NCBI GenBank assembly: GCA_031268095.1
Contig: JAIRXU010000060.1
Location: 1-64,000 of the forward strand
Length of the DNA stretch: 64,000 nt
DNA from: Oscillospiraceae bacterium
Lineage (GTDB): Bacteria > Bacillota > Clostridia > Oscillospirales > Acutalibacteraceae
Reading direction: 5' to 3'
Positions 19,012 to 27,892 of the stretch are shown here, one piece after another. A program made the translations under genes and the position numbers. The notes under the pieces are model-generated. The model did no database searches and had not been told where the DNA came from. It saw only the letters and a list, made by a program, of their open reading frames with translations. Within the stretch, counting starts at the first letter, position 1; each line of letters starts with the position of its first letter.

Positions 19012-19983
19012 ATGCAGTTTCTTGCTTCCCTGAAAACTTCCGCTGCTCTGGCGCCGATGGCCGGGGTAGCAGACCGGGCGTTCCGGGAACTCTGCCGCTC
19101 GTACGGCGCGGCTTTCACCGTCAGTGAGATGGTCAGTTCGAAGGGATTGATCATGACCGACCGGAAAAGCGTCCAGCTGATGGCCCTTTCCCCGGCGGAG
19201 CGCCCGGCGGGCATCCAGCTTTTCGGCAGCGAGCCGGCGGCCATGGCCCAGGCAGCGCTGCGGGCGCTGCGGGAAACCCCCGCTTTTTTGGATATCAATA
19301 TGGGCTGCCCCGCGCCGAAGATTGCCGGCGGGGGCGGCGGCGCGGCGCTGATGAAGTCCCCGGAATTGGCCGCGCGGATCGTCGAAAAAACCGTCCGGGC
19401 GGCAGGGGATGTGCCGGTGAGCGTGAAGATGCGGGCAGGCTGGGACGACGCAAGCCGCAATGCCGTTGACCTGGCAAAGCGCTGTGAGGCGGCGGGAGCC
19501 GCGTTCCTGACCGTTCACGGCCGCACCAGGCAACAGATGTATGCTCCACCGGTAGACCGGGAAATCATCCGGCAGGTCAAAGCGGCGGTGCGGATCCCCG
19601 TGCTGGCCAACGGCGACGTGACGGACGGGTCCGCCGCGCAGGCGATGCTGGACAAAACTGGCTGTGACGGCTGCCTGGTCGGCCGGGGCGCGATGGGCCG
19701 GCCCTGGGTATTCGCCCAAATCGCGGCCTATCTGCGGGACGGCACGATGCTCCCGGACCCGCCGTTGCCGGAGCGGATGCGCGTTCTGCGGGAGCATATG
19801 ACGGCTCTGTGCGGCTACAAAGGCGACCGGATCGGGATGTGTGAAGCCCGGAAGCATGCGGCCTGGTACCTCAAGGGAATCCGTGGCGCCGCGAAATTCC
19901 GGCAGGAAATCGGCGCACTAAATTCGTTGGACGAACTGGACAGGCTGATCGACAGAGTGCTCCGCGCGGAAACCATGACGTAG
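19012..19983 (+). CDS. dus: tRNA-dihydrouridine synthase
   Basis: 323 residues from the ATG at 19012 (SD GGGAG); the frame remains open upstream but overlaps the previous gene. It reduces uridines in tRNA using FMN and NADPH. FMN-barrel motifs: LAPMAGVADRAFR (about 13-25), catalytic C99 in DINMGCPAPK, SVKMRAGWDD, HGRTRQQMY and ANGDV/GRGAMGRPW phosphate-binding loops. The glycine run after the catalytic cysteine (AGGGGGAAL) is longer than usual. It resembles DusB-type enzymes of Firmicutes. Confidence 0.92.
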   Translation: MQFLASLKTSAALAPMAGVADRAFRELCRSYGAAFTVSEMVSSKGLIMTDRKSVQLMALSPAERPAGIQLFGSEPAAMAQAALRALRETPAFLDINMGCPAPKIAGGGGGAALMKSPELAARIVEKTVRAAGDVPVSVKMRAGWDDASRNAVDLAKRCEAAGAAFLTVHGRTRQQMYAPPVDREIIRQVKAAVRIPVLANGDVTDGSAAQAMLDKTGCDGCLVGRGAMGRPWVFAQIAAYLRDGTMLPDPPLPERMRVLREHMTALCGYKGDRIGMCEARKHAAWYLKGIRGAAKFRQEIGALNSLDELDRLIDRVLRAETMT

Positions 19984-20045
19984 AACCTTCGTTTCGTTAC
20001 GTATATTTTGCATCAAAACAAAAAGAAAGCCGGGTATTGTTCTCC

Positions 20046-21407
20046 ATGACCATTCCCCTCCCCGCGCCTGTGCGCACCCTGATTGCCCTGCTGGAAACGG
20101 CGGGGTATGTAACGTATGCCGTTGGCGGCTGTGTGCGGGACGCGCTGCGGGGAGCGGCGCCGCATGACTGGGATCTGGCCACCGCAGCGCCGCCGGAAGA
20201 GATGAAGCGGGCATTGGCGGGGATCCGGCTGCTGGAAACGGGGATGGCGCACGGTACGCTGACGGCCCTGACGGGGGGGATGGCGGTAGAAATCACAACC
20301 TTCCGCCGGGACGGAACCTACTCCGACCACCGGCGACCCGACGGCGTCTCCTTCACCGGCGCACTGGCGGAGGATCTTGGCCGCCGGGATTTCACGATCA
20401 ACGCCATGGCATACCACCCGGACCGGGGGCTGACCGACCCGTATGAAGGCGCGGCGGACCTGCGGGCAGGACGAATCCGCTGCGTTGGCGATCCGGCGCG
20501 GCGCTTTGAGGAAGACGCGCTGCGGATTTTCCGGGCGCTTCGCTTCGCCGCTGTGCTGGAATTTTCGATTGAGGCAGAAACGGCAGAGGCGCTCCGCCGG
20601 CAGCGGACCCTGCTGAGCTGCATCGCGGCGGAGCGGATGCAGGCGGAGCTGATGAAGCTGCTCTGCGGGCCCGGGGCGCGGCGTGTCCTGGAAACCGAGC
20701 GGGAGATTATCTTCACCGCGCTGCCCCAGCTGCGGCCAATGGACCGCTTTGACCAGCACAACGCTTACCATCACCTGCCCCTCTGGGAGCACTCCTGCGC
20801 CTGCGTGGCGGCTGTCCCGCCCGAACCGGACCTGCGGCTGGCCGCACTGCTGCACGACTGCGGCAAACCGCAGAGCCTTTTCCGGGATGCGTCGGGTGTG
20901 GGGCATTTTTACGGCCATCCGGAACGCGGCGCGGACCTGGCGCGGGAAATCTGCCATGCCCTGCGCTGCTCGAACGAACGGAAACACCACGTCACCGCGC
21001 TGGTGCGTCATCATGAGCAGCGCTTGCTGGACCGGCAGCTGGAAGGAAACCTGCGGGACGTCTCGCTGCGCCGACTGCTGGCGAAACTGGGGCCGGATTG
21101 GCTGCTCGATCTTCTTGATCTGACGAGGGCCGACGCGTTGGCGCAGGCTCCCGCGTTTGCCGGGCGGCTCGCGGCTTATGAACCCCTACGGCGGCGGGTG
21201 CTGGACTTGATTGCCGCGCAGCCCTGCCTTCGGGTGGCGGACCTGGCCGTTGGCGGCCAGGAGATGATGGCGCTGGGCCTGGCGGGTCCGGGCATCGGGA
21301 AGATGCTGCGGCAGCTGCTGGAAGAAGTGATCGACGGGCGGCTGGAGAACGAGAAGGAAGCCCTGATGGCGCGGGCGCGGACACACTGCGGAAAGGCGGA
21401 GCCATGA
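20046..21407 (+). CDS. cca: CCA tRNA nucleotidyltransferase with HD domain
   Basis: 453 residues from the ATG at 20046. It adds or repairs the 3' CCA of tRNA. Class II nucleotidyltransferase head: YAVGGCVRDAL and the catalytic DWDLAT pair, RRDGTYSDHRRP, DLGRRDFTINAMAY and RRFEEDALRIFRALRFA, the last being the family-defining basic motif. An HD phosphohydrolase-like domain follows (AALLHDCGKP). The SD is weak (GAAAG). It overlaps the NERD gene by 4 bp. Since the tRNA genes at 54.7 kb and 55.0 kb already encode CCA, here it would act mostly in repair. Confidence 0.93.
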   Translation: MTIPLPAPVRTLIALLETAGYVTYAVGGCVRDALRGAAPHDWDLATAAPPEEMKRALAGIRLLETGMAHGTLTALTGGMAVEITTFRRDGTYSDHRRPDGVSFTGALAEDLGRRDFTINAMAYHPDRGLTDPYEGAADLRAGRIRCVGDPARRFEEDALRIFRALRFAAVLEFSIEAETAEALRRQRTLLSCIAAERMQAELMKLLCGPGARRVLETEREIIFTALPQLRPMDRFDQHNAYHHLPLWEHSCACVAAVPPEPDLRLAALLHDCGKPQSLFRDASGVGHFYGHPERGADLAREICHALRCSNERKHHVTALVRHHEQRLLDRQLEGNLRDVSLRRLLAKLGPDWLLDLLDLTRADALAQAPAFAGRLAAYEPLRRRVLDLIAAQPCLRVADLAVGGQEMMALGLAGPGIGKMLRQLLEEVIDGRLENEKEALMARARTHCGKAEP

Positions 21408-22036
21408 CGGAACAGCTGGAAAATCTCGTTGATTGCTTGGAAGAAGACCGGGGCCTGGGCGGCGAATTCCTGGCTTACATGGCCATGGCCGAACTGGATA
21501 TCAAAAATATATCCGGACCGTTCCGGTTTCATTGGAATGTATATATTCCATACGGAGGGGAAGCTTATTCTGAAATCGACCTTTTGCTCATTTGTTCCGT
21601 TGGATTTGTTGTTCTGGAATCGAAAAATTACAGCGGAGAAATCACCGGCGACGAGGAAAAAGACTTCTGGACCATCGACTATGGAAATCGAACATACTAC
21701 AAGCCAAATCCCCTCCGGCAAAATGAAACCCACCTTTGGGCGCTGCGGCGCTATCTGTCCCAATTTGGGTACGATAGTACCGCACTGCATTCCATTGTCG
21801 TTTATGGCGATGCGGCAAAGTTAAAGTGTGTCCGCCGCCGGACGGACTCCCCTGCCGTCCAGTGTCATTGCCGAGAATTGGGAAAGAAGCTCCGGACCTG
21901 CCTGCAAAACGGAACGCCAGCATTGGACGAAGAAGAAATTGCGCTGTTTGATCAAGCGTTTTCTGTGCTGGCGCAAACCACCAAACAACAGCGGGAGGCG
22001 CATGCGGAACGAATACGGAAAAAATACCTGTTGTGA
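21404..22036 (+). CDS. NERD-domain (nuclease-related) protein
   Basis: 210 residues. The N-terminal ~120 residues match the NERD fold: GGEFLAYMAM, SEIDLLLICSVGFVVLESK (catalytic-type D and ExK), NYSGEITG, and NPLRQNETHLWAL. The rest is charged and helical. NERD proteins are predicted nucleases of the restriction-endonuclease-like superfamily acting on DNA or RNA. It is translationally coupled to cca (ATGA), which hints at RNA but is not proof. Confidence 0.78.
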   Translation: MTEQLENLVDCLEEDRGLGGEFLAYMAMAELDIKNISGPFRFHWNVYIPYGGEAYSEIDLLLICSVGFVVLESKNYSGEITGDEEKDFWTIDYGNRTYYKPNPLRQNETHLWALRRYLSQFGYDSTALHSIVVYGDAAKLKCVRRRTDSPAVQCHCRELGKKLRTCLQNGTPALDEEEIALFDQAFSVLAQTTKQQREAHAERIRKKYLL

Positions 22037-22077
22037 AATCACGCGCATTCAATGATAAACGGCAAAGGAGTGTCCCT

Positions 22078-23688
22078 ATGACAACATCCGTCAATCCTTT
22101 AGAACTGACGCTGATCAGCGACACGCACTACTATTCCAAGAAGACCGGCGTGGCCGGACCCGCCTATGAACGGGACAACCAGAAGAGCCAGAAACTGCTG
22201 CGGGACGCGGAAGAGGTGATCCGCGCGGCCTTCCGGCAAATCGCGAAAGACGGACGCTCGGACATCGTGCTGCTGTCGGGTGACGTCACCAACAACGGAG
22301 AACTGACCTCCCATGAAGAAATCCGCGCACTGCTGCGGGAACTCCAACTGGCGGGGAAACGGGTCTTCGTCCTGACCGCAACGCACGATTACGATAAGGC
22401 GCACGGCTACGACGGGGATCAGAGGATTCCCGTTCCCTCCGCCGAACGGGAGGACCTCTGGGAAATGTACCGGGCCTTCGGGCCGGACCAGGCCTTCGCC
22501 GTCCACCGGGAAAGTATGTCCTACGCGGCGAAACTGGCGGATGGATACCGTCTGCTGGCCCTCAACGACGACCGGGACGGCGAGGGACACTGCGGTTTCA
22601 ACGAGGAGCTCATGGACTGGATCCGGGCGCAGGTGGCCGACGCGCAGGCGGCCGGGGACTTCGTGCTGCCCATGACCCACCACCCGATGCTGCCGCCCTC
22701 GCCCTTCTACGCGATCATCGGCAAGGGCGACATGATGAACCATTACGAACAGCGGGCCGGGGAATTTGCGGATATGGGCTTGCCCTTCTGCTTCACCGGT
22801 CATACCCACATTCAGGATATCTCTTTTCTGCGCAGCCCCAGCGGGCGTGTCTTCTATGACCTCAGCACCCCGTCGCTGGTCGGGTATCCGGGGACGCTCC
22901 GCCATATCACCGCGGACGCTGCGGCGAACACGCTGCGGGTTTCTACCGAGTACATCACCGAACCGGCGGACCTCCCCGGCGGGGACGGCGACCTCCAGTC
23001 CCGCTTCGCCAACCAGTTTTTCGGGATGATCCGTGACGTCCTTGCCGCCGCCGCCACGGACATTGACCGCTTCGCCGAAATGGCGACCGCCTTTAGCATT
23101 CGGCCCCGGTTCAGTTACCGCTTTGGCTGGCTGATCAAACCCGTCGCCAAGTGGTTCAACCGCCTCACCGTCGGGAAAGTCGGGCGCTGGACGCGGGCGG
23201 AAACCGGCCTGCGCCCGGAAGAATACACCGACATCCAGAACGAGACCGTCGTGTCGTTCATCATTTCGCTGGTGATGTACCTCTTCGCCGGCAACAGCCC
23301 CTACGGACCGGATACCGCCCATTACAAAATCACCATCGGGCTGCTGAACATCATCGACAGCTTCCTGCGGGCGCTGGGCATCCGGTTCGGGAAGATCATC
23401 AAAGGAGCGGACAGCGTACGTTCCCTGGTGGAACCGCTGCTCTACAACAGCGGGATCGACGACGCGGAAGCAACTTTGCCGCTGACGCCAACGGAAGAGC
23501 AGCTGCGCGCCCTCTGCGCGCCCACGCGGAAAGAGACCGTCCGCCCCAGCAGGAAGGGCCCCTGGCTGCTGGCCGCGCTGGTCTGCCTGCTGATTGTTCT
23601 GCTGCCCTTCCTGCCGTTGCTGGCGCTGGCGTTCGGCGGGATGCTCCTGGTGAATCAGGCGAGATATGGCAAGAAGATGACGCGGTAG
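22078..23688 (+). CDS. Membrane-anchored metallophosphoesterase
   Basis: 536 residues from the ATG at 22078 (SD AAAGGAG); the frame extends upstream into the NERD gene. Calcineurin-like core: D15-H17 in LISDTHYY, SGDVTNNG, a variant third motif TATHDYD in place of GNHD, MTHHP and GHTHIQD. A linker of about 200 residues follows, and the C-terminus ends in a very hydrophobic stretch (about 497-530) likely to anchor it in the membrane. Substrate unknown. Like the gene at 17768 it lacks the Asn of GNHD/E. Confidence 0.8.
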   Translation: MTTSVNPLELTLISDTHYYSKKTGVAGPAYERDNQKSQKLLRDAEEVIRAAFRQIAKDGRSDIVLLSGDVTNNGELTSHEEIRALLRELQLAGKRVFVLTATHDYDKAHGYDGDQRIPVPSAEREDLWEMYRAFGPDQAFAVHRESMSYAAKLADGYRLLALNDDRDGEGHCGFNEELMDWIRAQVADAQAAGDFVLPMTHHPMLPPSPFYAIIGKGDMMNHYEQRAGEFADMGLPFCFTGHTHIQDISFLRSPSGRVFYDLSTPSLVGYPGTLRHITADAAANTLRVSTEYITEPADLPGGDGDLQSRFANQFFGMIRDVLAAAATDIDRFAEMATAFSIRPRFSYRFGWLIKPVAKWFNRLTVGKVGRWTRAETGLRPEEYTDIQNETVVSFIISLVMYLFAGNSPYGPDTAHYKITIGLLNIIDSFLRALGIRFGKIIKGADSVRSLVEPLLYNSGIDDAEATLPLTPTEEQLRALCAPTRKETVRPSRKGPWLLAALVCLLIVLLPFLPLLALAFGGMLLVNQARYGKKMTR

Positions 23689-23731
23689 GCAAGATTGTTC
23701 CAAAAAATTTTGTCCGTCCGCAAAAAAAGAC

Positions 23732-23760
23732 TTGCTTTTTTGTGGCGGATGTGGTAGAAT
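23732..23760 (+). promoter_or_regulatory. Sigma-A promoter of secG
   Basis: TTGCTT (23732-23737), 17-bp spacer, TAGAAT (23755-23760), 45 bp before the secG start. Confidence 0.75.
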
Positions 23761-23804
23761 ATCTTGCTAACAAGTTTTGGGCTGATTCATTGGGAGGATT
23801 TGCA

Positions 23805-24083
23805 ATGAAATGGTATGAAATCACTTTGGGTATCCTGACCATCCTTAACGCGGTGGTCCTATTGGTTCTGGTTATGCTCCAGGAGAGCAAATCGCAGGGC
23901 CTTTCCGGCGCGATTGCCGGCGGGGCGGATACTTTTTTCGGCAAGAACAAAGGCCGCGCCTTTGAGGACAAGTTGGTCAAATACACCAAAATCTTCGCCG
24001 TTGTGTTCTTTGTGCTGACGTTCGGCACGACGCTGTTGCTGCTGTTCCGTCATCCGCAGCCGGCCGCCGCACTGATTTTCTGA
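23805..24083 (+). CDS. secG: Preprotein translocase subunit SecG
   Basis: 92 residues with two membrane helices (about 6-25 and 60-81) and the SecG signature between them: VMLQESKSQGLSGAIAGGA. It is part of the SecYEG channel. SD GGGAGG, start at 23805. In many Firmicutes secG precedes rnr and smpB; here a HAD phosphatase gene follows, so the usual linkage is broken. Confidence 0.92.
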   Translation: MKWYEITLGILTILNAVVLLVLVMLQESKSQGLSGAIAGGADTFFGKNKGRAFEDKLVKYTKIFAVVFFVLTFGTTLLLLFRHPQPAAALIF

Positions 24084-24105
24084 GAGCGATTTTCTTGGCG
24101 TGGTT

Positions 24106-24140
24106 CCGCCCTTCTCCGGTGGGGAGGGCGGCTCTTTGCG
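24106..24140 (+). terminator. Possible intrinsic terminator after secG
   Basis: CCGCCCTTCTCC (from 24106) can pair with GGGGAGGGCGG (24121-24131), followed by CTCTTTGCGTTT. The T-tract is weak. Confidence 0.45.
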
Positions 24141-24191
24141 TTTGCTGTGCGCGGATCAAAAATTGGGTATGAAATAGCTGAGGAATTCATG

Positions 24192-24758
24192 ATGCCAAAC
24201 GTATATGATTTTGATAAAACAGTGGTTTATCCCGACAGCACGGCGGCGTTTTACCGCTTTTGTCTGCGGCGGCATCCAAAGCTGCTGCGCCGGGCGCCGG
24301 AACAACTCCGGGCGCTGGTGCGCTATTATGCCGGGGTGATCACCAAAACCCATGCCAAAGCGGACTTCTATGCGTTCCTGCGGGATTTGCCGGATTGGCG
24401 CGCGGAAGTGGCGCTCTTTTGGCGCAGGAAGGGACCCGCGATGCTCAAGCCTTGGTACCTGCTGCAGAAACGGCCGGACGACATTATTGTGTCCGCCTCG
24501 CCGGAGTTTTTGCTTCGGCCGGTTTGCCGACAGCTCGGGGTGCGGTTGGTGGCCTCCCGGGTAGACCCGGCCACCGGCGTGACCGAAGGAGAAAACTGTC
24601 ATGGGCAGGAAAAGGTCCGGCGGCTGCGGGAAACCTTCGGCAACGTCGGAATCGACGAATTTTATTCCGACGCCCGGTCGGACGAACCGCTGGCGCGGCT
24701 GGCGAAGCGGGCGTTTTTGGTGAAGGGGGACCGGCGGATTCCATGGGACGGGAACTGA
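24192..24758 (+). CDS. HAD-IB family phosphatase
   Basis: 188 residues. The start is ATG 24192 (AGGA at 24181); the ATG at 24189 is equally in frame. Motif I is YDFDKT with nucleophile D6 and acid D8; motif II is VSASPEFLL; motif III/IV is SDARSDEP near the C-terminus. A helical cap lies between. It resembles the SerB/PgpC-like HAD-IB group that dephosphorylates phosphoserine or phosphatidylglycerophosphate-type substrates; the exact substrate is not clear. The end overlaps the following pseudouridine synthase by 16 bp. Confidence 0.82.
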   Translation: MPNVYDFDKTVVYPDSTAAFYRFCLRRHPKLLRRAPEQLRALVRYYAGVITKTHAKADFYAFLRDLPDWRAEVALFWRRKGPAMLKPWYLLQKRPDDIIVSASPEFLLRPVCRQLGVRLVASRVDPATGVTEGENCHGQEKVRRLRETFGNVGIDEFYSDARSDEPLARLAKRAFLVKGDRRIPWDGN

Positions 24759-25633
24759 CCTTCGTCGTCACGCCGGAAGAGGACGGACGGCAGGCCTGCC
24801 AGGTTCTGCGCGGCCGGGGCGGGGTTTCCCTCCGCATCCTCAACCGGGTCAAGCGCCTGCCGGACGGCTTGCTTCGCAACGGCGACCGGGTGCGGACGAT
24901 CGACCGGGTGCGGGCGGGGGACGTCTTGGCTGTCCGGCTGCCGGAGGACGCTGCGCCGCCGGAAGAGATGCCCTGCGCGTTGGAGATCCTCTATGAGGAT
25001 GAAGATCTGCTGGTGCTCGACAAACCCGCCGGGCTGGCCATGCACCCAACCCACAATCACCTCAGCGGTACGCTGGCCAACGCCGTGGCGGCTTACCTGG
25101 CCGGGGGGACATTCCGGCCCGTCGGGCGGCTGGACAAAGGCACCTCCGGCGTCGTCGTCTGCGCGAAGAACGCTTACGCAGCCTCCCGGCTCAACGGACG
25201 GGTCAGCAAAACCTATCTGGCGCTGGTGCACGGGGAACTGCGCGGCAGCGGAACCGTGAACCACCCGATCTACCGTCCGTATCCGAACCGAACGCTCCGG
25301 GCTTGCCGCCCGGCGAGGGCTGAGGCACAGCCGGGAGATGAACCTGCCGTCACGCACTGGACAGCCCTCGGTTCCCGGGACGGCATTACGCTGCTGGAAC
25401 TGCGTCTGGAGACGGGACGAACCCACCAGATCCGGGTTCATATGGCTGCACAGGGCGCCCCGCTGCTGGGAGACGACTACTACGGCGCGCCGCCCCGCCC
25501 GGAGGGGCACCAGCTGCTGCACTGCGCCAAAGCACACCTGACACACCCCGTCACGGGGGCGGAAATGACCTGGCGGGCGGACCTGCCGGCGGACATGGCG
25601 GCAATTGCGGACAAAATCGTAAACAATGTGTAA
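24743..25633 (+). CDS. RluA/RluD-family pseudouridine synthase
   Basis: 296 residues from the ATG at 24743, inside the end of the HAD gene. It isomerises uridine in rRNA or tRNA. An S4-like N-terminal part (about 10-75, VSLRILNRVKRLPDG) precedes the catalytic domain: VLDKPAGLAMHPTHN, catalytic Asp in PVGRLDKGTSG, and LETGRTHQIRVHMA. The target uridine cannot be assigned. Confidence 0.9.
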   Translation: MGRELTFVVTPEEDGRQACQVLRGRGGVSLRILNRVKRLPDGLLRNGDRVRTIDRVRAGDVLAVRLPEDAAPPEEMPCALEILYEDEDLLVLDKPAGLAMHPTHNHLSGTLANAVAAYLAGGTFRPVGRLDKGTSGVVVCAKNAYAASRLNGRVSKTYLALVHGELRGSGTVNHPIYRPYPNRTLRACRPARAEAQPGDEPAVTHWTALGSRDGITLLELRLETGRTHQIRVHMAAQGAPLLGDDYYGAPPRPEGHQLLHCAKAHLTHPVTGAEMTWRADLPADMAAIADKIVNNV

Positions 25634-25650
25634 ATCTGCGGCGGAAAGTC

Positions 25651-25679
25651 TTGCATTTTCCGCGCGGATGCGGTATGAT
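25651..25679 (+). promoter_or_regulatory. Sigma-A promoter of htpG
   Basis: TTGCAT (25651-25656), 17-bp spacer, TATGAT (25674-25679). The CIRCE element begins 13 bp downstream, over the transcription start. Confidence 0.82.
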
Positions 25680-25692
25680 ACGATGTTGTGGA

Positions 25693-25719
25693 TTGGCACT
25701 CCAAGAACGAGAGTGCTAA
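25693..25719 (+). promoter_or_regulatory. CIRCE element (HrcA operator)
   Basis: TTGGCACTC (25693-25701), 9-bp spacer, GAGTGCTAA (25711-25719). This differs from the consensus TTAGCACTC-N9-GAGTGCTAA by one base. Its position at the transcription start predicts repression of htpG by HrcA in the absence of heat or protein stress. Confidence 0.92.
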
Positions 25720-25755
25720 AGCCATGAAAAAGATGAAGCGAAAGGATGACTGACC

Positions 25756-27681
25756 ATGAGCGAAAAGAAACCCTTCCAGGCGGAATCCCAACGGATGCTG
25801 GATTTGATGATCCATTCGATTTACACCCACAAAGAAATTTTCCTGCGGGAGCTGATCTCCAACGCCAGCGACGCGATCGACAAGCGCTACTACCATGCCC
25901 TCCAGCAGGGAGACAGCGGGCTGGGGCGTGAGCACTTTGGCATCACCATTGCGGCGGACAAGGACGCGCGGACCCTTACGGTCGCGGACAACGGCTGCGG
26001 AATGAACGGCGAGGAACTGGAAAGCAACCTGGGCACCATCGCCCGCAGCGGCTCGCTGCAATTCAAATCGGAGCTCGAAAGCGCCGAGGAAATCGACATC
26101 ATCGGGCAATTCGGGGTTGGTTTCTATGCGGCGTTCATGGTGGCGGAGGAAATCACCGTGCGCAGCCGGAAGGCTGGCGAGGACCAGGGCTGGCGCTGGC
26201 ATTCTGTCGGCGCAGACGGCTTCACCGTCGAACCCTGCGAAAAAGATGAGACCGGGACAGTGATCATTCTGCGGATCAAAGACAACACCGAGGAAGAAAA
26301 TTACGACGAGTTTCTGGAGAGCTACCGCATCCGGGAACTGATTAAGCGCTACAGCGACTACATCCGCTATCCCATCCGGATGGACGTCGAGACCTCCCGG
26401 CCGAAAGAGTCCGCCGCGGACGCGCCCGAGGGCGAAGACGACGGCGCGGAACCAGAATGGGAGACTGTCACGGAGACGCAAACGCTCAACAGCATGTCTC
26501 CCCTCTGGCGGCGGAACAAAAACGAGGTCACGCAGGAAGAGTACGAGCAGTTCTATCAGGATACGTTCCATGACATGACAGCGCCGCTGCGGGTGCTGCA
26601 TTCCTCCGCCGAAGGGACCGCGACGTATCAGGCGCTGCTCTTTTTCCCGGCGAAAGCGCCCTATAACTATTATAATAAAGACTTTGAAAAGGGCCTGCGG
26701 CTTTACGCCAGCGGCGTGATGATCATGGAGGCCTGCAAGGATCTGCTGCCCGACTGCTTCAGCTTCGTGCGGGGGCTGGTGGATTCCCAGGACCTGTCGC
26801 TGAACATCTCCCGGGAGATGCTCCAGCACGACCGACAGCTAAAGATCATCGCTAAGCACATCGAGAAAAAAATCAAGAGCGAGCTCAAGGCGATGCTGGA
26901 CGACGAGCGAGAGAAGTACAACGAATTTTACCAGAGCTTCGGCCTTCAGCTGAAGTACAGTCTCTACGCAGGCTACGGGATGCAGCGGGACCTGCTGCTG
27001 GACTTGCTGCTCTTCCGATCTACCAAAGAGGAGCAGCAAGTGACGCTGGCGGAATACCTTGGACGGATGCCGGAAGAGCAAACCGCGATCTATTACGCCT
27101 GCGGGGAATCAACGGAGCAGATCAGGCGCCTGCCCCAGAGCGAACGGCTGGAGGAAAAAGGGATCGAGATCCTCTGTTTGACGGACGACATCGACGAGTT
27201 TTTGCTGAAGATCCTCCATGAATACGAGGGAAAAGAGTTCCGGTCCATCTCCGACGCGGGGCTGGAGCTCGAAAGCGAGGAAGAAAAGAAGTCCCTGGAG
27301 CAGCAGGCCGAGACGAAGAAACCGCTGCTGGAGGCAATGAAAGAGGCGCTGGCCGGGAAGGTGGACGACGTCTGCCTGACCGCGCGGCTCAAGAGCCACC
27401 CTGTCTGCCTCGCCACCCAGGGCGGCGTGACACTGGAGATGGAACGGATTCTCAGCGCGCAGCCCGGCGCGGCGGGCCAGCCGCCGGTCAAGGCCAGCCG
27501 GGTGCTGGAACTCAACGCCACCCATCCCATCATGGAGCGCCTGACCGCACTGCAAACCGAGAATCCCGCCAAAGTCAAGGACTACGCGTCGCTGCTCTAC
27601 AGCCAGGCGCTGCTGATGGAGGGTTTCCCGGTGGAAGACCCTGTGGCGTTCTCGAATATGATTTGTGAATTGATGGTATGA
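25756..27681 (+). CDS. htpG: Molecular chaperone HtpG (Hsp90)
   Basis: 641 residues, normal for bacterial Hsp90. The N-terminal GHKL ATPase has ELISNASDAIDK (about 31-42), TVADNGCGMN, and the lid/Gly-rich segment IGQFGVGFYAAF. The middle domain contains LNISREMLQHD with the conserved catalytic arginine region, and the C-terminal dimerisation domain is complete. A short acidic linker (about 214-235) separates the N and middle domains. It acts as a cytosolic homodimer. The SD is AAAGGA. Regulation by HrcA is predicted from the CIRCE site upstream. Confidence 0.96.
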   Translation: MSEKKPFQAESQRMLDLMIHSIYTHKEIFLRELISNASDAIDKRYYHALQQGDSGLGREHFGITIAADKDARTLTVADNGCGMNGEELESNLGTIARSGSLQFKSELESAEEIDIIGQFGVGFYAAFMVAEEITVRSRKAGEDQGWRWHSVGADGFTVEPCEKDETGTVIILRIKDNTEEENYDEFLESYRIRELIKRYSDYIRYPIRMDVETSRPKESAADAPEGEDDGAEPEWETVTETQTLNSMSPLWRRNKNEVTQEEYEQFYQDTFHDMTAPLRVLHSSAEGTATYQALLFFPAKAPYNYYNKDFEKGLRLYASGVMIMEACKDLLPDCFSFVRGLVDSQDLSLNISREMLQHDRQLKIIAKHIEKKIKSELKAMLDDEREKYNEFYQSFGLQLKYSLYAGYGMQRDLLLDLLLFRSTKEEQQVTLAEYLGRMPEEQTAIYYACGESTEQIRRLPQSERLEEKGIEILCLTDDIDEFLLKILHEYEGKEFRSISDAGLELESEEEKKSLEQQAETKKPLLEAMKEALAGKVDDVCLTARLKSHPVCLATQGGVTLEMERILSAQPGAAGQPPVKASRVLELNATHPIMERLTALQTENPAKVKDYASLLYSQALLMEGFPVEDPVAFSNMICELMV

Positions 27682-27839
27682 GCACGGTGAGTGTGCAAAA
27701 TATCGCGGTGATCGGGATTCTCAACGGCGTTACCGTCGCGCGGACCGGACACTACCCGCTGATCATGCATGCCGCGGCATGGCACTCCGGCGAAGCGCCG
27801 GAAGGGCTGTTTGACGAGGAAGTCCGGCGCTTCGACTGA
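27678..27839 (+). CDS. Small hypothetical protein coupled to htpG
   Basis: 53 residues, not recognised. The ATG overlaps the htpG stop (ATGA), which suggests translational coupling. The N-terminal half is mildly hydrophobic (VQNIAVIGILNGVTVAR) and the C-terminal half is acidic (GLFDEEVRRFD). No SD is visible other than through coupling. It could be a real heat-shock co-product or a chance frame in GC-rich DNA. Confidence 0.45.
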   Translation: MSTVSVQNIAVIGILNGVTVARTGHYPLIMHAAAWHSGEAPEGLFDEEVRRFD

Positions 27840-27892
27840 CGGGCCGGACCGATTCCCTTGGTTTTTGTATTTTATTGCATCGAGGTGTCCTT

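Noticed and set aside
24260-24742. N-terminal extension of the RluA-type synthase
   Set aside because: It lies in a shifted frame within the HAD phosphatase gene; homology begins at 24743.
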